64,000 nt of DNA from Auritidibacter sp. Marseille-P8566 (GCA_945895375.1 CAMDEE010000004.1:62001-126000); one strand, 5' to 3'. Positions 1 to 8,343 are shown, counted from the stretch's first letter. The notes: generated by a model not told the origin, from the letters alone. Translations and numbers: made by a program.

Positions 1-72
1 CAAGCTAAAGAATTTGACTGGAATAAATCTGCTGATGCTCTCTTGGAGCAGTTTGATCGACTAGATCGCTAG
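1..72 (+). CDS. Glycosyltransferase, C-terminal end only (possibly MshA-like)
   Basis: Only the last 23 codons and a TAG stop are inside the window. The tail reads as an amphipathic helix with a Phe-Asp-Trp-(x)3-Ala-(x)2-Leu-Leu pattern, which resembles the C-terminal helix of GT4-family glycosyltransferases. In actinobacteria the mycothiol glycosyltransferase MshA often lies next to a histidine phosphatase, so MshA is one candidate. That reading rests on a very short peptide and on gene context. The stop region overlaps the convergent phosphatase gene by 12 bp. Confidence 0.4.
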   Translation, partial: QAKEFDWNKSADALLEQFDRLDR

Positions 73-639
73 CGCTTCTGGCTTGTAATCAGTAATTGTC
101 CAACGACCATCTGCATGCATGAACTTATTCAGAGAAGCATTGCTTAGTCTCTCACCATCTCTTGGAAGTTCACCATTTGTCACAATAGTCAAAACCTTTC
201 TAATAAAGGCTCCATGAGATACCGCTAGCACGCGTTGGCCTGAGTATTCGTTTGCAATTAAATCAAGTAGCAGATGAGTTCGTAACCTCAAGTCTTCGAG
301 TGATTCAAGTCCTTCGATAGGTACGTGGCTTTCATATAGCTTCCTCCAAGAAGCGTGATCCAAACCTTCGGCTGCACCGAAAGATCTTTCAATAAGTTCA
401 GGAACGATGACTACATTCATCGAAAGTTCCTGAGCAATGATTTCTGCTGTGTCTCGGGCTCGAGACAGCGGCGAGGCAATTATCAGATCCCAATCTTCGG
501 GATTCAAGGCAAGAGCTGCCTGCCTTGCTTGCTCTTTGCCTGTTTCATTCAAAGGAATGTCGGTTGACCCCTGGAGTCTTAGATCGATGTTCCAATCCGT
601 TTGTCCATGACGAAGTAAACCAAGAATTGTTTCAGTCAA
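61..639 (-). CDS. Histidine phosphatase family protein (phosphoglycerate mutase-like)
   Basis: This 192-residue protein has the phosphohistidine motif Arg-His-Gly at residues 10-12, the SPLSRARDTAE segment at 56-66, an acid-containing ELIERSFG region at 81-88 and the second catalytic Ser-His-Gly at 141-143. These define the histidine phosphatase/cofactor-dependent phosphoglycerate mutase superfamily. The small size fits a broad-specificity phosphatase rather than glycolytic GpmA, and the substrate cannot be told from sequence. The start is TTG, overlapping the 3' end of the sirtuin gene by 8 bp, with AAAGG about 7 bases upstream, so the two are probably co-transcribed and translationally coupled. 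Its own 3' end overlaps the convergent glycosyltransferase. Confidence 0.85.
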   Translation of the reverse strand: MTETILGLLRHGQTDWNIDLRLQGSTDIPLNETGKEQARQAALALNPEDWDLIIASPLSRARDTAEIIAQELSMNVVIVPELIERSFGAAEGLDHASWRKLYESHVPIEGLESLEDLRLRTHLLLDLIANEYSGQRVLAVSHGAFIRKVLTIVTNGELPRDGERLSNASLNKFMHADGRWTITDYKPEALAI

Positions 640-1474
640 CGAGGAGCCTTTCTAGAGCCAGAGAAGTACTGGCTTCGATTTTTACGTTTGCTAGAGCATC
701 GGCTCGGGTGGGTCCTATGTTCACGATAACTATGGACTTTTGCGACTTAACCGCTTGTTTTGCAAAGCGGTATCCAGAATTGACCGTAAGTGATGTGCCA
801 GCTACCAGCAACACATCAGATTCATCAAGTTTCGCTAAGGCTTGTTCAACACGTTGGACAGGCACGGACTCCCCAAAGAAAACAACATCCGGCTTATAGA
901 CTCCTTGGCATTTAGCGCAACTTGGCACTATGAAGTTCTCTGTTCCTTCAACATCTGCGTCACCATCTGGAGTGAATTCAACTTGTTCATCCTTTACTAA
1001 AGATGGATTGAGCTCTTGAAGTAAGTTATCCATATCTAGTCTTGAGATGGAATTCCGACAGCCCATGCAAACAACTTGATCGAGCCTGCCGTGAAGGTCA
1101 ATTACGTTTTGACTTCCTGCCTGCTGGTGCAACCCATCCACGTTCTGAGTAACTAGGGCATGCAACTTGCCTTGTGCTTCTGCTTTGGAGAGGGCTAGGT
1201 GACCTGGATTAGGAAGTGCTGAGGCGATTCTGGACCAACCAACAAAACTTCTGGCCCAGTACCTTTGCTGAGCTTCGAATGAACCCATGAAGGTGTCATA
1301 GGTCATCGGATGTTTGGCAACTCTTCCTTGACCGCGGTAGTCCGGGATACCTGAGTCAGTGCTCAGCCCAGCGCCTGTTAGAACAAACAGTTTTTTGCCA
1401 GCAATGCGCTCGCGTGCCACTTCGAGGGAATAGTTGGCGGCCTCTGAAATATCTGGATTGTCAATTTTGGACAT
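632..1474 (-). CDS. Sir2 family NAD-dependent protein deacylase (sirtuin)
   Basis: From the chosen ATG the protein is 280 residues. It carries the NAD-binding GAGLST motif at 34-39 followed by SGIPDYRG, the TQNVDGLH motif at 109-116, the catalytic His-Gly at 128-129 and four zinc-ligand cysteines at 136, 139, 186 and 189. Sirtuins remove acyl groups from lysines using NAD. The frame stays open upstream to 1561, but that would overlap the secreted-protein gene by 64 bp and adds 29 uncharacteristic residues, so the ATG at 1474 was preferred; neither start has a convincing ribosome-binding site. It probably forms an operon with the downstream phosphatase. Confidence 0.9.
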   Translation of the reverse strand: MSKIDNPDISEAANYSLEVARERIAGKKLFVLTGAGLSTDSGIPDYRGQGRVAKHPMTYDTFMGSFEAQQRYWARSFVGWSRIASALPNPGHLALSKAEAQGKLHALVTQNVDGLHQQAGSQNVIDLHGRLDQVVCMGCRNSISRLDMDNLLQELNPSLVKDEQVEFTPDGDADVEGTENFIVPSCAKCQGVYKPDVVFFGESVPVQRVEQALAKLDESDVLLVAGTSLTVNSGYRFAKQAVKSQKSIVIVNIGPTRADALANVKIEASTSLALERLLVD

Positions 1475-1497
1475 TATGGAGCAGTTTACAACTTGAA

Positions 1498-2304
1498 CTA
1501 GTTGATTATTGACTGACAGCCTGTTTCGTGCGGATATAGCGGGCGTACTGTTAGCATCCACGTCTTGCCATTTGAGCTAAACCTTGAGGCAGAATCCAGT
1601 TTCGGTAAAAGCGAATTGAATTTAATGTTCTCAGTGTTGGTCATTGCCATACAAGTTCGGGTCGACTGAAGTGGTTTTGAACCAATCCACTTATGAATCT
1701 TTGTAAATGTTGGATCTGGATCAGCTTCGGTTGCCATGTATAACCACTTAGTTGGTTTCCAAATTGTAGGACGGGATTTGGTCCACATGTATTCGGGGCT
1801 GAATGATTCGACCTTTTCCCTAAACTTAGACACGGCTTTACGTGCATCAAGTTTTGACTTAGGTCTCACATCTTGGTCGTAACCAAGGGCAAAGATCGAA
1901 AACCTGGTTTGAGTCGCTCTAGGGGATATCTGAGTGATGAACGTGGTGTCGTTAACATCTACAATCCCTGGCATACCCCAATCGAATTTAGGATTCATGA
2001 GATTCACTTTTCTAGCAGCGTCCAAGATTCTCGACACCGAAGGTTGCTCGCGCTTTTGCAAGAACGAGCTGACGAATTGGCCTGGATATCTCATATTCTG
2101 AAACTTGACAGGAACAATCAAAAGACCATCGCTATACAAGACTGTTGGAGTTCTAGAGAATGCGTACTCCTGAATGGTGTATCCGCCTGTGTCTTGAATT
2201 AGCAGGGAAACGTATCTACCAGGGGGAGTTGTCGCTTGAGCCCAGCCAGAAGAGGTTAGGCCCAGAACAAGGCCTGCTACCGTCAATACTTTGAAAGAGC
2301 GCAT
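1498..2304 (-). CDS. Secreted protein of unknown function
   Basis: A 268-residue protein with a clear Sec signal peptide: a basic start (Met-Arg-Ser-Phe-Lys), a hydrophobic stretch to about residue 17 and a likely Ala-Gln-Ala cleavage site near residue 24. The mature part is moderately basic, rich in aromatic residues and prolines, has no further membrane segment, and holds only two cysteines, both in the last 75 residues, which could form a disulphide. The Gly-Met-Pro-Gly-Ile-Val-Asp and Tyr-Ser-Asp-Gly-Leu stretches recall an uncharacterised family of secreted actinobacterial proteins, from memory. An ATG three codons further upstream (2313) is equally possible. The sirtuin gene starts 23 bp downstream. 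Confidence 0.75.
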   Translation of the reverse strand: MRSFKVLTVAGLVLGLTSSGWAQATTPPGRYVSLLIQDTGGYTIQEYAFSRTPTVLYSDGLLIVPVKFQNMRYPGQFVSSFLQKREQPSVSRILDAARKVNLMNPKFDWGMPGIVDVNDTTFITQISPRATQTRFSIFALGYDQDVRPKSKLDARKAVSKFREKVESFSPEYMWTKSRPTIWKPTKWLYMATEADPDPTFTKIHKWIGSKPLQSTRTCMAMTNTENIKFNSLLPKLDSASRFSSNGKTWMLTVRPLYPHETGCQSIIN

Positions 2305-2400
2305 TATCTCCATCCGTTCTAAATCCACTTACCTTGATTATGTCGCGTGGAGCGGATTATGACAAACATTCAGCGATTATCCAAGTCAAGCTAAATGAGA

Positions 2401-2432
2401 ACAGGGCCCCGATGTCACCATCGAGGCCCTGT
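2401..2432 (-). terminator. Hairpin downstream of tRNA-Leu
   Basis: An inverted repeat with perfect 8-bp arms (acagggcc at 2401-2408 and ggccctgt at 2425-2432) continues inward with a second 5-bp stem, cgatg/catcg, separated by a one-base mismatch. It lies about 20 bp beyond the 3' end of the minus-strand tRNA. The T tract after it is poor (tctcattt), so termination is inferred from stem strength and position. Confidence 0.65.
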
Positions 2433-2452
2433 GGTAGCTGTCTCAAACTACG

Positions 2453-2535
2453 TGTCCGAAAGGGGACTTGAACCCCTACCCCCTTGCGAGGACTAGCACC
2501 TCAAGCTAGCGCGTCTACCATTTCGCCACCCGGAC
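2453..2535 (-). tRNA. tRNA-Leu (anticodon GAG)
   Basis: On the minus strand an 83-nt cloverleaf can be drawn. The acceptor arm GTCCGGG pairs with TTCGGAC using two G-U pairs, the D arm contains TGGTAGACG, and the anticodon stem CTAGC/GCTAG closes the loop TTGAGGT with anticodon GAG. A long class II variable arm is followed by a T arm with GGTTCAAGTCC. The discriminator base is A and CCA is not encoded. The long variable arm and the G-A-G anticodon identify tRNA-Leu reading CUC and CUU codons. Confidence 0.93.
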
Positions 2536-2649
2536 TTGATGTTGCTGCTCTTTCTTTGAGCACCAGTTCTAAATGTTACTACGAATACCTGTAAAGACTT
2601 GGGGCCTTAAGTTCATGACAAACAGTCCAAGCAGGAGTAGTTTTGATTT

Positions 2650-2865
2650 ATGGCTGATGCGCGCAACACTTTGAACAGTTTGATAGCTGCACTCGAAAGA
2701 CATTACGAGGCGATATCTAGCGGTAGGGGAAGCGAAGACCCTGCGGTTATTGCTACTTACGAACACCTAAAAACGGCCTTTATGGACTATGAAGAAGCTG
2801 TCTCTGATCAGTTTGGTGAAGTGCTTCCAATGGAGTTAGCGGAAGACGACGAAGACTGGTCATGA
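2650..2865 (+). CDS. Small acidic conserved-type protein, unknown function
   Basis: A 71-residue, strongly acidic protein predicted to be almost wholly helical, ending in a run of Glu and Asp before a terminal Trp-Ser. It has no signal peptide, membrane segment or cysteines. Its stop overlaps the uppP start by four bases (ATGA), so the two are probably translationally coupled. I believe similar small proteins precede uppP in other Microbacteriaceae, but I cannot assign a function. Coding is supported by the coupling and by normal-looking codon use. Confidence 0.7.
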   Translation: MADARNTLNSLIAALERHYEAISSGRGSEDPAVIATYEHLKTAFMDYEEAVSDQFGEVLPMELAEDDEDWS

Positions 2866-3701
2866 ATTTCCTAGAAGCAATAATTCTAGGAATAGTTCAA
2901 GGCCTCACAGAATTCCTTCCTGTCTCATCAAGTGCTCACGTTCAAATCTTTTCTGAACTCATGCAGGTACCTGGATTGTCCGATAAGAACTCAGCAACGA
3001 CCGCTTTTATAGCAACCATTCAGTTGGGAACTGAAGCTGCTGTTTTGATCTTTTTTGCCAAAGACATTGCAAGATTACTCAAGGCTTGGTTTAAAGGTTT
3101 ATTCAATTCTGCAGCGAGAGAGAATGCTGATTACAAGATGGCTTGGTTGGTCATCTTCGCATCTATTCCAGTAGGTCTAATCGGACATCTACTTAGAGAG
3201 TTCATCCAAGAGACTGTGAGAACTCTTTGGGTTGTCGCCTTCACCATGATTATCTTTGCGATCATCTTGTTCCTAGCCGATCACTACGGCAAGAGACAAA
3301 AAGAAATTAAGGACATGACTTTCAACACAGCTCTTGGTTTTGGGCTTGGGCAAGCGCTTGCTGTCATCCCAGGTGTTTCAAGATCAGGGGCGAGCATTAG
3401 CTTTGGTCTGTTCGCTGGATTCAATCGTGCTGCAGCAGCGCGTTTTTCTTTTCTAATCGGAATTCCTGCTGTTCTAGCCAGCGGATTGATTGAATTTTCA
3501 GACAGCTACCAACAGTTGGATGAAGCAGCGCTATCAGGAACCATTGTTGCAACCATCACATCGTTTGTGGTTGGCTACCTAGTCATCGCAGGTTTACTGA
3601 AGTATCTAAACAAAGGCTCGTTCATGCCTTTTGTTATCTGGCGTTTGATTGTTGGAGTTGCGCTATTAATAATGCTTAGCAACGGCTGGATCTCAGCCTA
3701 G
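2862..3701 (+). CDS. uppP: Undecaprenyl-diphosphatase UppP (BacA)
   Basis: This 279-residue integral membrane protein removes a phosphate from undecaprenyl diphosphate, recycling the lipid carrier for peptidoglycan synthesis. Both family signatures are present: QGLTEFLPVSSSAH at residues 13-26, with the catalytic-region Glu17 and His26, and PGVSRSG at 170-176. The remainder consists of hydrophobic helices, as usual for the family, and the length is typical. It overlaps the small acidic gene upstream by 4 bp, and its TAG stop lies in a CTAG shared with the stop of the convergent PAC2 gene. Loss of UppP activity usually raises bacitracin sensitivity. Confidence 0.95.
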   Translation: MNFLEAIILGIVQGLTEFLPVSSSAHVQIFSELMQVPGLSDKNSATTAFIATIQLGTEAAVLIFFAKDIARLLKAWFKGLFNSAARENADYKMAWLVIFASIPVGLIGHLLREFIQETVRTLWVVAFTMIIFAIILFLADHYGKRQKEIKDMTFNTALGFGLGQALAVIPGVSRSGASISFGLFAGFNRAAAARFSFLIGIPAVLASGLIEFSDSYQQLDEAALSGTIVATITSFVVGYLVIAGLLKYLNKGSFMPFVIWRLIVGVALLIMLSNGWISA

Positions 3702-4567
3702 GACTTAGAAGGACCCGAATCACCCTCGTTTTGCCTTAGGAATTTTTCAAACTCCAAAGCTAGTTGATCTGTGCTTAACTCTTCAGCTTCAGTTTCATCT
3801 CTTGTTTTCTCTAGCACTGCGATATAGTTCTGCAGGTCTTCATCACCTTCAACGAACGTATCGACAGATCTTTCCCATTCGAATGCCGCTTCTAAGATTT
3901 CTTTGTGGTCAACTGTGAAGCCGAGCATAATCTCCAGATCATTTATGAGTGCAAGAGCAGCCTTAGGCGAAGGCATCGACGCCACATAGTGGGGGACCTG
4001 AGCCCAGATTGAAATGGTTGGAATGCCAGCTTTTTCTATTTCGTGACCTAAAACGGACATGAAGCCAGCACGACCGTCATAGTTACTTCTTTCAATCCCT
4101 AAAGCATTTCTAACCGAAGCAGTCTGGCTGTTTTTGTATACCTTGATTGGTCTAGTGTGAGGAGTTTCAGCAGCGAGAGAACCAAGCATGATCACAGCTT
4201 GAATGTCTCGATCTTCAATTACCTCAACAAGTTCAGATATCAAGTGCTGCCACTGCAAAGCAGGTTCTTGGCCAGTTAGGAAGTAAAGACTTAGGTCTTT
4301 TTGTTGAATAGGTGTTTTAGGTCCTGGGCCGAACAGTTCAATACTTGGCCACAGGAAGTCACGTTCACCATGCTCGTCTAGAACAATGATTGGTCTTTGG
4401 CGAAGAAGGTCGAAGTAGTCCTGGTCATCAACTTCAATTAGAAGCTCGGAGGCTAGTTTGTCTTTTATGTAGGAAACTGCTCCAGTTGAAGCCATTCCCG
4501 CATCTGTCCAACCGTCTAGAGCAACAATCAGTACTCGTCCACCAAAGATATTTGAAATCTCGTTCAA
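3698..4567 (-). CDS. PAC2 family protein
   Basis: A 289-residue soluble protein with the N-terminal pattern of PAC2 (proteasome assembly chaperone 2-like) proteins: a short beta strand followed by Gly-Trp-Thr-Asp-Ala-Gly at about residues 19-24. Later come the conserved segments IVLDEHGERDFLWP and VIMLGSLAAETPHTRP, and the C-terminal third is acidic and helical. Actinobacteria carry PAC2 genes such as Rv2125 near the trmI/proteasome region, which matches this location, but the biochemical role is not established. The start appears to be TTG, with no nearby in-frame ATG. Its stop overlaps that of uppP by 4 bp. Confidence 0.85.
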   Translation of the reverse strand: MNEISNIFGGRVLIVALDGWTDAGMASTGAVSYIKDKLASELLIEVDDQDYFDLLRQRPIIVLDEHGERDFLWPSIELFGPGPKTPIQQKDLSLYFLTGQEPALQWQHLISELVEVIEDRDIQAVIMLGSLAAETPHTRPIKVYKNSQTASVRNALGIERSNYDGRAGFMSVLGHEIEKAGIPTISIWAQVPHYVASMPSPKAALALINDLEIMLGFTVDHKEILEAAFEWERSVDTFVEGDEDLQNYIAVLEKTRDETEAEELSTDQLALEFEKFLRQNEGDSGPSKS

Positions 4568-4637
4568 TCAATCACCATTTCACTTACATGAGTCATAAGA
4601 ACTCTAATTCATTCAAGCAGATTAGACTTTTCACATA

Positions 4638-5294
4638 ATGCTAGGCCGTAAACCCTCCTTTGCTGTCCTGTTTGACATGGATGGCACAATCATCGACTCA
4701 GAGCCTTACTGGATGGCTAGTGAGCAGGCTTTGGCTGCTGAGCATCAGGGAACTTGGACTCAGGACGATGCAAGGACCATTATTGGACTCAGTCTCGATA
4801 AGTCAGCAGAAGTATTCAAAGATCGTACGAATGTTCCGCTAGAAACTGAAGAGATAGTCAACCGACTGTCTAATGAAGTTCAAAGCAAACTGGAGAAAGT
4901 GATTCCTTGGCGACCGGGAGCTAAAGAGCTGCTCCTAGATCTAAAGAAGCACAATGTGAAAACTGCTCTAGTCACAATGTCCCTGCGCCGGATGGCCAAG
5001 CAGGTTGTTGATGCCATTGACTTTGAGGCTTTTGATGTCATTGTTGCAGGCGATGATGTCATAAGGGGAAAGCCCCATCCTGAAGCTTATGAAAAGGCAG
5101 CTGCGCTTCTAGGTTTTGATCCTAAGAAATGCATAGCGTTTGAAGACTCAAGCACAGGGTTAGCTTCAGCTGAAGCCGCAGGAACATATGCGATTGGAAT
5201 TCCCAACTTCATTGAAATTCCATCAAAGCCAGATCGAATTCTTTGGCCTACTCTTGAGGGCGTAACTTACAAACGGTTGAGGAAACTAATCTAA
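4638..5294 (+). CDS. HAD family hydrolase (beta-phosphoglucomutase-like phosphatase)
   Basis: A 218-residue HAD-superfamily protein. Motif I is DMDGT with nucleophile Asp13 and acid Asp15, followed by IIDSEP. Motif II is the Thr in ALVTMS, motif III the Lys in GKPHPEAY and motif IV the FEDSSTG acidic pair. The helical cap after motif I places it in subfamily I, with beta-phosphoglucomutase and phosphoglycolate phosphatase-like enzymes; the substrate cannot be predicted. The stop codon shares its last base with the trmI start (TAATG), so it begins the long plus-strand run to ppm. Confidence 0.9.
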   Translation: MLGRKPSFAVLFDMDGTIIDSEPYWMASEQALAAEHQGTWTQDDARTIIGLSLDKSAEVFKDRTNVPLETEEIVNRLSNEVQSKLEKVIPWRPGAKELLLDLKKHNVKTALVTMSLRRMAKQVVDAIDFEAFDVIVAGDDVIRGKPHPEAYEKAAALLGFDPKKCIAFEDSSTGLASAEAAGTYAIGIPNFIEIPSKPDRILWPTLEGVTYKRLRKLI

Positions 5295-6292
5295 TGAGCG
5301 ACAAGCCAAGAAAACATCGCGGGCCCTTTGTCGCAGGGGAGAGAGTTCAACTAACTGGACCTAAAGGTCGCCTTAACACGATTACCTTGGTTCAAGGTGC
5401 CAGATTCGGCACCCATCGTGGCGACATCATGCACGATGAAATCATTGGTAAACCAGATGGCTCAGTTATTTCAAACCAGTCAGGTGTTGAGTATCTAGCA
5501 TTCAGGCCACTACTAACTGACTTTGTTTTGTCCATGCCACGCGGTGCTGCCATTGTTTACCCTAAGGATGCTGCCAGCATCGTGACCATGGGGGATATTT
5601 TCCCTGGAGCGAAAGTTGTTGAAGCTGGTGTTGGCTCCGGAGCTCTGAGCATGTATCTCCTTAGAGCAATCGGTTCAGATGGTCATCTAACTTCTTTTGA
5701 GAGAAGAGAAGAGTTTGCCGAGATAGCTCAAGCAAACGTTAGTACTCACTTCGGCATGAGACCTTCTAACTGGGATGTTCGAATCGGAAGTCTTGAAATT
5801 GAACTTACAAACCATGTTGAACCTGGATCAATTGACCGAGTAGTTCTTGACATGCTTGCTCCTTGGGAGTGCATTGAACAGGTATCTAGTGCGTTGGCAC
5901 CTGGTGGAGTGCTTATCTGTTATGTGGCAACAGTCACTCAGCTATCTAGAGTTGCCGAGGAGATCAGATCAAGCGAGCAGTATGCCGAACCAGAAGCCTT
6001 TGAATCATTGGTTCGTGGCTGGCACCTTCAGGGATTAGCGGTAAGACCTGAGCATCGCATGGGTGGCCACACAGGCTTCCTGCTGACTGCCAGAAGATTA
6101 GCTCCAGGAACCAAGTTGCCGAGTTTTAGTAAACGAAACAAGCCTGAGTTTGACGATGAAGATATTGCCATTTGGAACCCCGAGCACGTTGGAGAGCGAG
6201 GAATCAGCGAAAAGAAGCTGAGAAAATCACTTCGTTCAGCTAAAAGCTCGGCTGAGGCGACTCTAAAGGGATTTGACCAAAACGACGAGTAA
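5294..6292 (+). CDS. trmI: tRNA (adenine(58)-N(1))-methyltransferase TrmI
   Basis: A 332-residue SAM-dependent methyltransferase that makes m1A58 in the T loop of tRNAs. An N-terminal beta domain has the FxxGERVQLTGPKGR pattern near residues 12-26. The Rossmann SAM motif EAGVGSGALSMYL follows at 110-122, and the catalytic-region LDMLAPWE comes after it. The C-terminal Lys/Arg-rich extension of about 60 residues is common in actinobacterial TrmI. In many actinobacteria trmI is followed by the ARC ATPase and pupylation genes; here the next gene, 30 bp on, is the FKBP lipoprotein. Confidence 0.93.
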   Translation: MSDKPRKHRGPFVAGERVQLTGPKGRLNTITLVQGARFGTHRGDIMHDEIIGKPDGSVISNQSGVEYLAFRPLLTDFVLSMPRGAAIVYPKDAASIVTMGDIFPGAKVVEAGVGSGALSMYLLRAIGSDGHLTSFERREEFAEIAQANVSTHFGMRPSNWDVRIGSLEIELTNHVEPGSIDRVVLDMLAPWECIEQVSSALAPGGVLICYVATVTQLSRVAEEIRSSEQYAEPEAFESLVRGWHLQGLAVRPEHRMGGHTGFLLTARRLAPGTKLPSFSKRNKPEFDDEDIAIWNPEHVGERGISEKKLRKSLRSAKSSAEATLKGFDQNDE

Positions 6293-6322
6293 ACTGTTTA
6301 AAATCCAAAGAAAGTTGTAACT

Positions 6323-7318
6323 GTGTCCAAAATCAGCGCCATTCTAATTTCCTCTGCTATAGCCATCTCACTATCCGGTTGTATGTCCAATTCAACTCCA
6401 GAGGTCAGAGCATTCGAAGGCCTTCCTCAGGCTTGCGAAAGCCTAAAGGGTGGTTCTGAGATCGATGCAGTCAAGGTGACTGCCGAAAAAGGCAAAGTAC
6501 CAACAGTCGAGTTTGCTACCTCTGAAGCTGGCGCGTCAGTTAAGGCACCCTTAGCAAGCATCAAGTCCACACAGAGCAAGATTGTTCGTGAGGGTGAAGG
6601 ACCTAAGTTCACAGGCAACCAGTTGCTAACCATTGACTACGTAGTTTTCTCAGCTACAACTGGAAACCAGTTGGCAGCAAACTCTTGGAATGGCTCAGAC
6701 TCTGCATCCCAGGTCTTCGACAATCAAGAAGGAACAAAACTCTACTGTGACGCTCTAAGTGGAGCAAAGCAGGGTTCTGTTGTTGCTTTCGCTCTACCTC
6801 CAACAGAAAGCGACCCTGAGGGTTCACTGTTTGTTATTGAACTAAAGAAGGTTTACCTTCCTCACGCAACCGGATCTGGGAAATCTCCAGAGGCGGGTTT
6901 CCCAGCAGTTGTGCTAGCACCTAGCACTCGTCAACCAGGTTTGGTTCAGCCAAACTTCTCTGCGCCAACTGAATTCAAGAGAGCAACTTTGATTGAAGGT
7001 AAGGGTGAGCTAGTAAAGAAGGACGACTCAATCACTGTTCACTACACCGGTTGGGTTTGGTCAGAATCTATTGGTGACCCGTTTGATTCCTCTTGGGTTT
7101 CGCGAGATGCGCAAACACCTATGAGCCCTGCTACTTTCACCCTCAATACATCAAACCTAATCCCAGGCTTTGTTAAGGCCTTAGAAGGTATTGCAGTTGG
7201 TTCACAGGTGATTGCAGTTATGCCCCCTACAGATGCCTATGGTGAAGCTGGACAGGGTTCAATCCCACCTAACGCAACACTTATCTTCGTTATCGACGTT
7301 CTAGGTATAAACAAGTAG
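6323..7318 (+). CDS. FKBP-type peptidyl-prolyl isomerase lipoprotein
   Basis: A 331-residue exported lipoprotein. The GTG start gives a signal peptide ending in the lipobox Leu-Ser-Gly-Cys, with Cys20 as the lipidated residue. The last 115 residues form a complete FKBP fold: SITVHYTGWVWS, PFDSSW, LIPGFVKALEGIAVGSQVIAVMPP (two adjoining segments), YGEAGQG and a terminal LIFVIDVLGI. Residues about 75-175 look like a second, degenerate FKBP domain (LTIDYVVFSATTGN, GSVVAFALPP). The likely role is folding of proteins outside the membrane. An FKBP gene at this position before pafBC is typical of actinobacteria. Confidence 0.9.
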   Translation: MSKISAILISSAIAISLSGCMSNSTPEVRAFEGLPQACESLKGGSEIDAVKVTAEKGKVPTVEFATSEAGASVKAPLASIKSTQSKIVREGEGPKFTGNQLLTIDYVVFSATTGNQLAANSWNGSDSASQVFDNQEGTKLYCDALSGAKQGSVVAFALPPTESDPEGSLFVIELKKVYLPHATGSGKSPEAGFPAVVLAPSTRQPGLVQPNFSAPTEFKRATLIEGKGELVKKDDSITVHYTGWVWSESIGDPFDSSWVSRDAQTPMSPATFTLNTSNLIPGFVKALEGIAVGSQVIAVMPPTDAYGEAGQGSIPPNATLIFVIDVLGINK

Positions 7319-7329
7319 CATTTGGCTTA

Positions 7330-8343
7330 ATGGCTAGCAAAGATCCTGACGATTTCGCACTGGGTAAACCTGAGCGTTTATTCAACCTGACTTGCACATT
7401 GTTATATGCGAGCGAGGGTCTGACTAAAAAGCAGATACTGCAAACCGTTCGCGGCTATGACGACGAATATAAACACGGCGGAGATAACTCAACTCTTGAA
7501 CGAAAGTTTGAGCGTGACAAGGAAAGTCTGCGTGAAATTGGAATTCGAATTGAAACAGAGATTCCTAAGCACGAGGACGAGAACAACCAGGTTTCAACCT
7601 ATCGAATCAAGCGAGAAGGGTTTTCTTGGCCGAAGAATGTGAAGCTCACCCCTAAGCAGCTGGCTCTTCTAAATCTTGCTGCTGAGGCTTGGGCAGGTGG
7701 ATCACTTTCAACCGATGCTAGCCGTGGAATCACAAAGTTAAGAGCCTTAGGAGTTGTCGGTCAGTCGTCAGACATTATTGGAATCTCTCCAAAGATTCAC
7801 ACCTTCGAGCCTTCATTCAAAGACATTGATTTCGCTATTGCTGAATCGCAAGTAATCCAGTTTGATTACAGAATTCCTAAAACCGGTGAGATTCAAACCA
7901 GAACCCTCCAGCCTTGGCTGATGCGTCAGATAGCTGGAGCTTGGCTGGTCTTAGGTTTTGATGAAATGCGCGAAGCTCCTAGAAACTTTATGCTCAGACG
8001 AATCGTTAGCAAGGTCCGCACTGTGACCGAAGGAAGAGAACTCAGGCTTTTCTCCGCTCCTGAGCAGTCTGTGATTGACGCTGCCGTCCTAGAACTGGAT
8101 GAGCATGCAAGAAGTCAAGAAGCTGTCCTAAAGATTACTCCAGGCAGCGAAGCTTGGTTCAGGTATGAACTAGATCTGAACCCTAGTCGCAAAGATGACT
8201 CGCTTCGATTGAACTATCACGACCTGTTTGTTTTGGCAGAGCAACTTAGAGAGTACGCAGATCAGATTGAAGTCATAGAGCCAAAAGAACTAGCTGTGCT
8301 AGTTCAAGAAGGCTTCCGAAAGGTTGCTGATCTTCATGGCTGA
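7330..8343 (+). CDS. pafB: PafB, WYL-domain transcriptional regulator
   Basis: A 337-residue regulator with an N-terminal winged-helix region (RLFNLTCTLLYASEGLTKKQI), a WYL domain in the centre (AGAWLVLGFDEMREAPRNFMLRRI, two adjoining segments) and a C-terminal WCX-like extension ending REYADQIEVIEP. In mycobacteria PafB and PafC form a heterodimer that activates LexA/RecA-independent DNA-damage genes. The overlap with pafC and the position upstream of tatAC support orthology. The pupylation genes that gave the pair its name are missing here. Confidence 0.92.
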   Translation: MASKDPDDFALGKPERLFNLTCTLLYASEGLTKKQILQTVRGYDDEYKHGGDNSTLERKFERDKESLREIGIRIETEIPKHEDENNQVSTYRIKREGFSWPKNVKLTPKQLALLNLAAEAWAGGSLSTDASRGITKLRALGVVGQSSDIIGISPKIHTFEPSFKDIDFAIAESQVIQFDYRIPKTGEIQTRTLQPWLMRQIAGAWLVLGFDEMREAPRNFMLRRIVSKVRTVTEGRELRLFSAPEQSVIDAAVLELDEHARSQEAVLKITPGSEAWFRYELDLNPSRKDDSLRLNYHDLFVLAEQLREYADQIEVIEPKELAVLVQEGFRKVADLHG

